Below, one piece after another: positions 36,077-47,050 of a stretch of 64,000 nt of DNA (its first letter is position 1; each line of letters opens with the position of its first letter). The notes below the pieces were generated by a model. It made no database searches. It saw only the letters and a program-made list of their open reading frames with translations, and was not told the DNA's origin. The position numbers were made by a program, and so were the translations under genes. Location: positions 310,001-374,000 of the forward strand of contig WBVU01000004.1 of the NCBI GenBank assembly GCA_009192285.1, given 5' to 3'. This DNA comes from Morchella semilibera (lineage: Eukaryota; Ascomycota; Pezizomycetes; Pezizales; Morchellaceae).

Positions 36077-38630
36077 GGAAAGGGGGTTTACTACGCATTA
36101 GTTGACCCCAAGGGACATCTTACCGGATCGACACCATTATCTTCTATCAGCAAAAGACCCGTTGCTACGTCTAAAAGCTATTAGGTTTACATAAATGAAG
36201 GCTGCCAATTACAGTTGAAAGGAGAGTCGAGAGAACCGAGTAAATTATACACAGGCTGCAACTAATTCTCAAGAGGTAAAGTAGACCGAAATTCGAAATT
36301 GCTACAGTGATGTCCACATGCTAATTTGGCTCACTCACTCGGAACGCTATCTTGCGTTGTACAATTGTGTTGTACAATTGTGTTGTAAAATATTTCGACT
36401 ATCATTGACTCTCGGCCACTATGCCAAGAAGTCCCGCTCTACTAAGGGCTCATCCGCCAAGAACTCCCATAAAATTGCATTAATAACCACGAATTCTTCC
36501 TCTACCCTAATCTCGAACCCTTTCCTCTTCCAAGCGGCTACACATCAACATCATCCCCTCAGATAATCAAACCCCAATTCATGATGATAATTAAAGCCCT
36601 AAGGCTATCATCTTCGACGTTTGTAAGATGGCACTTTGGTAGACCCCGAGAAAAATTAGTTCCCAGCGTCCCAAAACATCCAGTTTCAATAATACAAACC
36701 ACCAAACGAACTCTCTCTGAATGAAAGCGTAAAAACTCGCCGGAGATATGTACATAGCATACAAAGGGCACCCAGGTACACACACGTGGGGGCAAAAGCA
36801 CAATGTAAATCACATAATGGTCAATAAATGCGCCATGTAAGTTCAATTCTAGTCAGACCTGCACTTTGACACTAGTTGTGTAGCACCTGATGGACACGAG
36901 ATTGACTACATGTAGACATCATGTGCTCCCCTACCTAAAATACTGCAACTGCGCCAGCATAGTTGTCTAGCCAGATATGAATAGGTGAGTGATATGTCAT
37001 GAAGTTAAGAGCGGGGGGGGAGTGTATGTATACATACACTCGTTTGAAGGAAATACCCGGATACTTAGTTTTCCGCATGTATGTCTAACATTAACTAATG
37101 AAAAGTCTCAAAACAATTTACTGGTTCTCGGGAGAATCCCTACTCTATGCAGGTACACCATCCGACCCTAAAATATTATCCCGTAAGGCAGCGGTATAAC
37201 ATGAGTGATAAGAGTAACTGGGGGATGTCGCAGAGGTAGGCCCAATCACTACCCTGGTCCGGTTATATACGCTCAAAGTTACGAAGCAATATAATCATAA
37301 GTCTAGACTTACCTCAGGTATCTCCCGTCATAGACCATCACTCATCAACGCACAACGGATCACGAAATTCCTATGATTATATTTCTCCTTTCATATTATT
37401 TCCTATCTCCATCAAAATATAATTTGCCCAGAGTTTATCGAATGTATTTAGTAGGTGCCACATCTTGCGGCCAGGGCAGCCACCTCGTGCAAAAAGTACG
37501 ATGGCCCCGGATCCGTGTAATGTATATATACGGATTCCTCTGAGTACCGTTCAAACCCTATGTTGTCGATTTAAGTAGACACTACCCAAGCTTTGTAGCT
37601 AATACGCATGATTGCTAAATAAAGAAAACCTTAGAGGAGGGGAATATGGGCAGTCTCTATCGAGCATAATAACCACATGCACATTTGTATTATTCGTTCA
37701 GCAAAGGTTATAAAACTGCTCAGAAAAGTAAATCGGTGGAGGCTGAATCTAAATATAGAATTGCGGAGCGAATGTGACTCTGTGACTTCCACCAGGCAGG
37801 TGGATCAACGTAACAACCAGCCCCCATGATTTAATTTTGTGGACCTTAAACGTACCCATATGCTTATTCTCTCCCGATTGTACTCGTAGCTAGATATTCT
37901 ACTCGTTCGCCATTGAGGGTTATGTTGTTGAGGAGCTTTTGTGATAGTATTGGTAGCTAACACGACTTGCTTGCTTTTGCCAAGAATGTCTCATCCTCAA
38001 CAAAAAACTGGTACTTTTGCACTCCGATACAACGACCAGTAATGAAAACGAATTGAAGATGGACCCTTGGGTAAATAGTGTTTGCCTCTAGCGCACATCT
38101 TCAGAGCTTCCCCTAAGCCTTGAGAAATCGATCCTAATTACTGGTCGTTGGATATCCCCCCCACCCCACACACATGAGCCCACACCCTCGGCCTCCACTC
38201 GGGGCTTATGTATGTAAGTAGATACATACTTCCTACCTTATGAAGCCCACCTATTCCTTTCCCTTCTTTCTTTTTCTGCGTGCGTGCATCCGACCTGTCA
38301 CTTTGCCCCTATCCTTCGATATCATATGAAAAATTAAAAATCGGATGGACGAAAAATCGCCGCGGCGGAAGAGGAAGAAGGCGGCTGTGTTACACGGCAT
38401 GGGCGTATTTGGAACGACGGTATAAATGACGTACCCTACGGAAACACCACCACCCACGATAGTGGAGGAGCTGAATTTCATAGCCCGAACTCTGCTTCGC
38501 TTCTCGGATTCTAGACCTTTGCGACACGCGGATTAGTCTTTTTGCAATTTGCTTCCAAACTCGAGAAGTCGGGCCCTGGAAGCAAGTAATTTTCCAATGT
38601 TGCTTTCCAATTGCAATTATAGAGTTGACG

Positions 38631-38819
38631 ATGTCTATTTTACCCGCCAATGAGCGCGACCGCCCTGGAATCCCCTCCCCTTCTCGGACTGGACCGGTCG
38701 ATTTTGCGGCGATCGAATCCGCAACCCTTCGCAACCTGATTAGCATGGTGGAAAACATGGCAAAGCGATATCGGCCGGTTCTAACCTCCGGCATATTTTT
38801 TTCGGAAAGGTTATCGTGA
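38631..38819 (+). CDS. Doubtful short frame, 62 residues
   Basis: ATG frame MSILPANERDRPGIPSPSRT... with protein-like composition, ending FFSERLS. It overlaps a longer minus-strand frame, so strand assignment is open. No family recognised and no supporting neighbour. Confidence 0.15.
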   Translation: MSILPANERDRPGIPSPSRTGPVDFAAIESATLRNLISMVENMAKRYRPVLTSGIFFSERLS

Positions 38820-39545
38820 TAAAAAAAACGCGTGATCATTCTTGCATATTGTTCACTAATATCTTGGTTATTTCCATATTGCACTCTATTTTGTCTGTAA
38901 TTGGATGCGAAAAAGTATGTATTGTAGATAGAAAACACAAAAGTCGAAACATTTCAACCGGAAAAACCTCAACAAGGTACCTTATCAGAGGAGAGAATTA
39001 TTTTGATCAAATTGAACCGATAAAGCCATATGTAATTCTCAACGGGTCCGACTATCAATGCGGAGCCGGGTATGATTCAGCCGAGAAAGGCGGGGCTGGT
39101 CCGAGTGATATATTGTGAATGATTTTAGGGGAAAGAGAATCAATTGAACCATGTTCGGGTTTAATCACTACAGTGATCCAACAAGACAGGAGTTGAATTC
39201 TATTCACTTACACTGCTGGGAGGAATGTGCGATCCAAACATGCTATAATATGACCTTCGTATTTGCTGTTTTCATCACACCGATTCCTGTATGACAGACG
39301 GCATCGTGCAGGGATATTGCCGATCTCAGCTCACACTTCTCACCTCCATCGAGCTCCAAAAAGTTGTTTCCCCGCATTTCTTCGCCACCACCTCCACCTC
39401 GTTCTCGTCTGTCGACAAAAGCATCCGATTCACGACGTCCTGTCAGAGGCCAATCCATCGTAGTTCTCATCTTCTCCGCCACAAACAATTGTCAGCGACC
39501 AATTCTATACCTCTATCTCATCTCACGAGAAGCTCTCTGAAAAGG

Positions 39546-39569
39546 AAAAAAAAAAAAAAAAAAAAAAAA
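39546..39569. repeat. poly(A) tract, 24 bases
   Basis: Twenty-four A on the + strand, 12 bases before the probable start codon at 39582. Confidence 0.95.
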
Positions 39570-39581
39570 GGAAGTCGAGAC

Positions 39582-39971
39582 ATGTCTCAATCTACCACCC
39601 CTCACCCCACCTACGACAAGTCCCATTACTCTTGGACGTCCCCATCTACTCAGAGCTCACAATCCATCATCAAATCTTCGGACTCCACCGCAGAGGGTGA
39701 GAACGCTAGTAATCCCACCCAGCAAACGGCACCGGTGATTCCTCGTCGCTCTTCGTACAATTACGAACATGATAGTGCCCAATTCTCCAACCTCGGGAGC
39801 CATCCCCCTGCTGCAAGTGGAGAGAGGACATCACAGGACGATGTTGGAGGGCTTCAAAGGAAGTTATTCCATCAAAGGCAGAAGAGTTATACCCAGGAGG
39901 ATCAGAAGCGCATGCAGCATGAATTCATGTTGAAAGACGACAAGAAATCACAAAGCTTCTCGGAAACCTAA
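39582..39971 (+). CDS. Small hydrophilic hypothetical protein
   Basis: An intronless frame of 129 residues starting at the ATG at 39582. The same frame stays open upstream to an ATG at 39291, but that part is translated poly-A (Lys run) and leader-like DNA, so 39582 is preferred. It has a Ser/Thr/Gln-rich N-terminal half, the motif RRSSYNYEHDSAQF, then a charged segment GLQRKLFHQRQKSYTQEDQK near the C-terminus. It has no membrane segment or signal peptide. The RRSSY and YTQEDQK patches look conserved rather than random, but I cannot name a family or function. Confidence 0.55.
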   Translation: MSQSTTPHPTYDKSHYSWTSPSTQSSQSIIKSSDSTAEGENASNPTQQTAPVIPRRSSYNYEHDSAQFSNLGSHPPAASGERTSQDDVGGLQRKLFHQRQKSYTQEDQKRMQHEFMLKDDKKSQSFSET

Positions 39972-40084
39972 TCGAGCTGGGGATTTATGAATGGAAGGGA
40001 AAGTAATGAGAGGGAGATATGGCAGTGTCTTGGGAGGTATGAATTCGTGCGGGAACGCGCATCATAAGATATCACTCAGGGTCA

Positions 40085-40130
40085 CTTTTTCTTTTCTTTT
40101 CTTTTCTTTTCTTTTCTTTTCCTTTCTTTT
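40085..40130. repeat. (CTTTT)n microsatellite
   Basis: Eight or nine CTTTT-type units, one with CCTTT. Confidence 0.9.
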
Positions 40131-40842
40131 CAGAAGCGGGATGGCTGCAGGGGATTTCAATTCTCCGATTGAAGTTTATTGTCTCTGTTTGAGGCGAAAA
40201 AAAAGCCACATTATGTTTTGTTTCGCGCTGGTATCTAGCCGTATTCTCTTAGGCATGATTCTCGGTTCTGTCCCGGTAAACTAACGGTGTTTCTGAAGTC
40301 TCAAGGGTCGTTCCTTGAGACGTGAGTTTTTCCTTAACCGCTTTGTCTCTCCTTTTCACTTGCTTTTTCTCTCCTGGCCTCCCGTCCTCTCGTTAGCTAT
40401 TGACATGTCTGTTATCAAATGACCACTTTTTTTTTTGTATCCCTTCGATTACAACTATGATCCTGGCCGGTATGATCTAAATTCCGCTGCTTCTCCTTGG
40501 GTTTCAGCCATTCAAAATGCAGGATCACAGAATCAACGATCACCAATCATCTACAAAAGCCTTCTGCAGCTACGAGATGATATTCATGTTTGCGCTCCCT
40601 CAACAATATGTGGGAAGAACCCCTCTAGACGCTGAGATAGGAGCTGCAGGCGGCAAGCATTCAAGAAAAACCCCACTAATGTAGGAAAACCATAAACCTT
40701 GTTTCCGAGCCACTCATCAGCCAATATCATAGCTCGTTTATTACCCGCCCCTACGTGTAGAGTAAGGGTCGATTGGCGAGAGGCCTGATGGATCTAGGGT
40801 GATAACTCCCGGATCTTCACCTCACACAGCCCAGGCATAACC

Positions 40843-41199
40843 TTAGATTCTAGATGTGAGGTCTCCTAGGTAACCTCCTGTTGCGTAAGAGAACGTAAGC
40901 GTGATAGTGATGATGATGGATATCGACATGATCAAATGCACGAGAACATGCAAAGCAGACTGATGGGTTCGCCACCTCAGTGCCCACGATGAGCTGACAT
41001 GCAGACCAGCCAGAAAAGAACCGTCCCGTAGGCCCCAAACCAAAAGGAATATGAAGGAGAGCAGGCCAAAACCTCCGGATGCAACTTGGAAACTGAAGAC
41101 ACGCATGCTCACTTGCCAAGGAATAAAAAAAGCCTGAGTCACGCATCCATCATCACATTGTGCAGCGTCTCCATCGCCCACAATAGTACATACATACAT
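40843..41199 (-). CDS. Doubtful membrane-type frame, 118 residues
   Basis: An ATG-initiated minus-strand frame with two strongly hydrophobic stretches (GFGLLSFIFLLVWGL and VLVHLIMSISIIITITLTF) and a short polar end. Internal CTCAG and CAAG sites mean it could be an exon of a larger membrane-protein gene or chance. No family recognised. Confidence 0.25.
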   Translation of the reverse strand: MYVCTIVGDGDAAQCDDGCVTQAFFIPWQVSMRVFSFQVASGGFGLLSFIFLLVWGLRDGSFLAGLHVSSSWALRWRTHQSALHVLVHLIMSISIIITITLTFSYATGGYLGDLTSRI

Positions 41200-41970
41200 C
41201 GTGGACAACAATGATACTAGGCAGTGGAAACCTAATCTGCAGGATGTGGTACCTTTTGTCCTGGGAATTGTAGCTCGTGGAGGTTTTGCCCTCCACGTTC
41301 ACCACATAGACAGTAGCTAAAGTACCGCTTTGGCAAGGGCTATACAGCAGTCATTGCCTTGCAGCCTCTCAGTAAAACACGTATCTAGTATCTATTAACT
41401 CTTTTTTCTCAGCCTGGACCAGTCGAAGCCAGCAATTGCTTGAGTGCATATTAAAGTGGGACCTGGGTACGTGTAAGTAAAAAGGGATCAAGCGAAAAAC
41501 TAAGAAGGAATGGGTATCGTCCATCCGGTAACAGGCGAGCCTACCGCGGGTTTCCCTCCTTGATCACCATGCATGGATAGTTTTGAAGGCCAATTTTTTC
41601 TTACCTCGACCCTAGTAAACCCACGAAGTACAGTCCAGAATCCAGATAGCGGGATATTTTCCCTGGAGGTGCTTAGCACCGAGCGGCCAGCCAGGAGCCA
41701 GGCGTTCCATGATTGTTCTTTCTAGGGTCTGCCGATTGAGCCGAAAAGGGAGAGGGAGAGCAAAAAGCAAGATCCGGGGGAGTTTCGATTGAAGCAGTTG
41801 CAAGTAGCTTTCTCCGTCTTGGCCAGCAAAAGGCATCACCTTTTTTTCCCCCTTGAATATATTCTCGGGGGACCGATAGTGGATATACATGTTTAGAGTT
41901 GGTTGCATATAGATGGGGTAGGGAGGTTAAATCTGCCGGAAACATGGCTCCGATGGTTCAACTTGTCAGG

Positions 41971-41990
41971 GTACCTACGTATGTAGGTAC
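41971..41990. repeat. 8-bp hairpin GTACCTAC/GTAGGTAC
   Basis: Perfect 8-bp arms around a 4-base loop (GTAT). It shares its arm sequence with the hairpin at 15826-15854. Confidence 0.75.
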
Positions 41991-44900
41991 TTTGTATCGC
42001 CTGTGTTTGAAGTTAGGGCATGTTTACTGTGAATCGCCCGTCCCCACCATCCCTCCCCCTAACTCTAAGCCCCTTCCTTCCCGTACGACTGGCAATCAAT
42101 CATTCACGATCTGGATGAACAACAGGGATCAGATCCCGCTAATCGATGGGCATCTCCCAATGAGATCTCGATAGATTGCGTGTAAAAATAAAAATATCGT
42201 GAACCACTGCCAATTTAGGAAGCAAAACTCTAGGTGCCTTTAGAGTTGTTGTATTGATTGTGGCATTTGTCTTGGTTTAGGGTGCAATAGATTCTCTCTC
42301 ACCTAGTGTTCGTCCACTCACAGCATTGTCACACCCAACTCTTAAAGTGCTACCAGGTGACAGGCTGGACAGGTTGGGTCATGGGAGACATGTCAAATTA
42401 GAGCGCCTCGCTTACTAGGGACATCTGCGTAGTGGCGCAATGTCGATCAGACCGTCACCCGGTGTCATTCGTTTATCCCGATTTTGCGGCCCGTTCGACT
42501 ACATTTGGTGGCACTCCGTCAAACAAATTTTACTTTTTATTTTGACTCAAGCGCAATTTCCGGGTCACAACCAATGAACGCCGAATTCGTGGAGCGATGA
42601 TCTTCAAGACCGGTTTCTGTTCAGGGTTTCATCCCGAGTTTGGATCCCCCGATACACTAGGCCACTGATATATTCTCGTACATCATTCTTTCGGTGCCCG
42701 TCCGAGTCAGTTCGAACGCCGCAACATCAACCGCCACACAAAACACGTTTCTGTGCTATACTATCCGTAGGGCAGTGAGATAAACGAACGACTCCAGCCT
42801 GTAACCCGTTCCACGGTTCGGGCGTGTTTCCTCTGCGGTTCGTTCCGAAGAGGGTCCAACACCACCACACCCCCCACACTCGAGCCGCTTCTCGAAAGAG
42901 AAAGTAGGAAGGAAAAGAAATATAGAGGGAAAAAGGCATTCAAATTGGATCTAGGAATATTCCCCAGGAATTGTCTCCGAAATAAGATGATCATCGTCCG
43001 CATATAATAATTTAAAGGCCAATCCTCATGGGGATATATATCAAGACGTAAAGAAGAAGAAAAAAAAAAAGAAGACCATAGGTAATGTCCTCAGGAACAA
43101 TAAATTGTTATATCTCTGAAGGTCATATGACTTTTGATCAACCGGTTGATATATCAATAAACGGGAGAAAAGTAGAGGGGCAACTAGGATGATGGTAGAG
43201 GGACGGAACGGTAAATACAAACAAATCTTACCAACGGTTCGGCGGTAGGGTCGGTAAACAGAATGTGGTCTCGAAGGATTTGCAGGTTGATAGGTTGTTG
43301 TTCCTGACAGCCCTGCTACATATCAGTGCCACTCATCCCACCCGTCATCCTGTGTTGCGGGGTTCTGGGCAGTCTCAGCTACAGCAGTAGCCGACTGAAA
43401 TCGCGGTAGCGGTGGTTTCCGCAAGTATGTGTACCCGGTCCCTTGCAAGATAAGCCGCATCATCTATCATGGAGCAAAAAAAGGATAGCGATCATGACAA
43501 CAGAGCTCTTTTCTTTGGCATCATGTCGTATCCCACCAACACTTTTTTTCTTTTTTTTTCTTCTTTTCTTTTCTTCTCGCTCGGGCTCTTTTCTACTTGA
43601 GCGGTATCAATTCCAAGTAGAACGCTGATCTTGAGAACCGATTAGTTCAAGTTATTGATTGGAGTTGAGGTGTCTAGTGGCCTCGTGACACTGACCAAAA
43701 AGCTTCTGCAGACCCCTGCATGTTCCTGCATTCCCACCCCAGTAGTCCCTGCGGTCCGACCGCTTTGAGGAAACTGAGACATTCCCTTTGAGTTGCAACC
43801 CCCGCTTGAAGCAACCATTAGCGAAATAGACTTCACAGAACCGCAGAAACTCAGCTCGAGCACCGGCCTACCCCATGTTCATTGCCCATAATTGAGAAAA
43901 AATTTGTCTCGGAAAAAGGTCAGAGCGTCCTCAGCCTGCCCTAAACATAGGGAAATTTTTAATAGGGTGAATCCGAGAACCGGATATCGGACGAGTAGTG
44001 TTGGGTAGGCCAAGAACACTACTCGATCGCTGGGGTAATTCTGTCCACTTTTAATATCGGATACATGGGGGTTTTTATGGGATGGGAGGGATGGAGGGAT
44101 GAAGGGAGGGGGGGGGGTGTGGTACTGTATGGCGTAGTTGTATGTAGGTATGTAGGTAAGGGTAGGTAAGTTGGAAAGAATAGGATGTAGGTAGGTAGGT
44201 TGGGAAGGGGGAATCATGGTGATGACGATGGAGATGATGATGATGATGATTATGTACAATATTACAATAATGGTATCGTGTATACAGATTATACATGTAT
44301 ATCAAGTGTCCAGATCCTAATAGGTACGTAGACCGATTCCGAAAGGGTGACTGGAATGGGCGAAGAAGCTTTCGGGCGCTAGCCAAGTAAGACTAAAAGG
44401 CAACCCTTGCAACCCATCTTGTCAGCCGAGAGCAACTTACTGTCGCACATCGTCAATCATTGCCTAACCTGACAGAAATAGACGCACATCATCTGGCCCC
44501 ATTCATTCCGTTCGGCGACCAGGCAGGATGCATCTGGCCGTCCCCAGCCATGCGGTCTGTGGGACCACAACATATTCGAAAGCAACAGGGGACGCGCGCG
44601 AGCAGCCTCAGCGAACGTATGTACCTGCTGCTGCTCTACTCTACTGCCTTAATACTGCTTGGAGTAGTAACAGGCAGTACATGTAGTTAGACAGATGTAG
44701 TTATCTCATGTACCGTACTACTAACAACCTAACATGTACCTCAAGTATTATACCTATAACCTAACTGCGCTGCATACATACATAAGTACATACATACACA
44801 TACATACTCTACGTATACATCATACCGTACATGTGTAGCTTTAGAGCTATCGCTTACCTGTCCTATGTAGGTACCTGCCATACAGTATCTCGAGTAATCT

Positions 44901-45469
44901 CTGTACCTACTTGTACCTACCTACCTACACTCTCTCTCTCTCTCTCATCTTCATGATAGATATCGTGGCCGGAAACAAGCGGCTGCGCCGAGCCTGGGTA
45001 CGGCAGGGAAAACTCTTCCGCAAGGTGCAGCACAATGCGATGCGCTGCAGGTTAAGGTTTCTGGGTTGGATTTGCCAGATCTAAAGTATTCGAATCCTTG
45101 CCAGTCCAGTTAATACTTGCTGTGTATTTTCAGCAACACACACCCTGTTCGTTCCGTAGAGGATCAAAGGGAGGGAAAAGAAAAGAAAAGAAAAAAAAAA
45201 AAGAAAGATCTACTTCCTTGGGGGGGGGGGAAGAGGTAGGGGTAGGTACCATTCTGGCGGCTTGGTTGATGAGCAAATGAACACTGGTTCTCCCTTTCTC
45301 TCCACATCCGCAATGGGTATTGCTGGGAAGAGAGGCTGGGGGGGGGAGGTTGCTCACGTCCACAAATCATTTTCGGGCCAGTCAACCTCTTGGATGCGTA
45401 CTACGACTACTCTACGCAAAGAGTGAACGGAGATGGTCAATAAGTAGAGTAGTCTCCTGTTGCTCGATG

Positions 45470-46755
45470 CGTCCATCTTTTCGGGTCTTTAGACATATAA
45501 TATTCCCTCTGCTTTCGTCACTCGCTTTCGTCAACAGCATTAGCAAGTAACAACAGCAGCAGCCAGAAGAAGTACCAACCAGTTATCACCCCTCTAATTC
45601 CTTCTTCCAGCTACTGCCTATTCTTACTCCATCATTATTATTACTGGTAAGATACATCTTTCTTTCTTCCCCGCCTGGTGCCCGCTGCCGCCCTTCATTT
45701 TGTTTTGTCGGGCCCGCAGCTAGTTTATTTGGGATATTACAACTTCCGACTTTTGGGTGGCCGTGTTTTCTGCTTTTCTTTTCTTTTCTTTACTTTCACA
45801 GCCCTCATCTCCGTCACCTTCATCTTCTCCGCCCTTCTTATTGAAATAATACGAGTGCGTGCCTGTGTATAAGCACAGGGTACCTCATACATACCTCATA
45901 CATACCGGGTAGATCCATTTCGTGTGTGAGCCCGGAGGTTTGCCTGGATTCCGAGGATTCCAAGATCTCGAGCCAGATCAGATCGGAGAACCGTATTACT
46001 ACTGCACTGTTCGAGTTACCTCTGGTTCCTGCTAAGAGCCTCTACCCCCAAAAAATAACATAACATATCCCACATATCTCGATCCTACCTGCCATCCTAC
46101 ATCCACAGATACCACCCACACCTTCAGAAGTTGTTCCCCCTCCTTCTGCTCCTCCCTTTCCCACCCGCCCACCTGCTTCCACTCCCCCCCCCCCTACCTA
46201 CTACCAACAGTCGCTCGAGCTTCTTGCTCCTGTTTGGGCCTCGACCCTCAGCTCTCCTGTTCTTCTTTCGGCGCCACCACCATTTATTAATCATCGCCAC
46301 TGACTCCTTCTCCTAACTCAAGTTCTTGCGCATAGCCATCTCTTCGAGTGTCTCTCTCTGCCTCGTCGTACATATACCGTGACTGATCGGCTCCCACTCA
46401 GCTCTACCACTACCCAGATAGCAGATTTGGAACAGAGTCAAATCAGCCTGACATCCTGATCACTCAAATTCTTCACAACTCTCTTTGAATACGTGATAAA
46501 CTACAATCTATTACGGTTTCAATAATTGTCACCAGGAACCCTTGACAATCACGCTATTGACTACTTCGCACTAGCTACCCCAGCTTGACCAGCCTCGCCT
46601 TGGACAACCACCCTAGCACTACTACTACTACATACCAACCCCAAGCAAGGAGATCTTCAGCCTTCTTCTTGCCTCCTTGACCTCACATCTTCCCATTTCA
46701 TCCACTTACATCTTTCATCGTGGCACTCAGCGCAGTATACACGCACGTTCAAGAG
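45470..46755 (+). promoter_or_regulatory. ATG-free long leader/promoter of medA
   Basis: No ATG occurs on the + strand across roughly 1.29 kb. The region is C/T-rich and stop-rich, so it is not coding. It ends at a GTAATT donor at 46756. The following 181 bases to 46936 do contain ATGs (for example near 46799, 46826 and 46833) and end with CTAAC then TATACAG, the form of an intron. The next ATG after the acceptor is 47051. Confidence 0.65.
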
Positions 46756-46936
46756 GTAATTTAAATCAGCTCTATTATTTATTTGTTTATATATACATAT
46801 GACATTCTTTTTTTTTGTTTATCAGCATGCTTATGCATGCTGAATATGTATTTTCTATATACTATTAGGCATCTTTTTTTTTTAAAAAAAAAAAAAAAAA
46901 TCTAAGCTTCTAGCTAACATCGTGGCTTCTATACAG
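46756..46936 (+). other. Predicted leader intron of medA
   Basis: Donor GTAATT, branch site AGCTAACAT, acceptor CTATACAG, 181 nt. It contains T12/A17 homopolymers (about 46873-46900). The frame stays open from the downstream exon into the intron end only through a GTG at 46922, so no ATG start is available there. Confidence 0.6.
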
Positions 46937-47050
46937 TCCAGAGACCCTTACTCGTCCTACGACTACCGAGATATTCCTAGCTTTCGGAGCGGGTTACATA
47001 ACGAAGACGGCCTCCTGGCCAAATCAGCCTTCCCGGCCGGGACCTTGTCG

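Larger units (their letters stand above)
36077..39581. other. Intergenic, 3.5 kb
   Basis: No certain gene. A 13-base unit (GTTGTACAATTGT) is tandemly repeated at 36356-36381. A 63-codon frame at 38631 is listed as doubtful. The last 290 bases before the gene at 39582 contain no ATG and a 24-base poly-A, and probably form its leader. Confidence 0.5.
39972..46755. other. Intergenic and medA leader, 6.8 kb
   Basis: A CTTTT pentamer array (about 40085-40130) follows the gene at 39.6 kb. A doubtful membrane-type frame lies at 40843-41199 (minus). The DNA from 41.2 to 45.4 kb shows only short frames, a TACATACA-rich patch (44760-44830) and CT runs. From about 45470 to 46755 the + strand is pyrimidine-rich and has no ATG, which marks the medA leader. 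Confidence 0.5.

Noticed and set aside
36356-36381. CRISPR-like repeats
   Set aside because: A two-copy 13-base direct repeat with no spacers, in a eukaryotic genome.
38390-38938. 182-codon minus-strand frame
   Set aside because: It starts at GTG, has no family features or splice signals, and overlaps a better-composed + strand frame.
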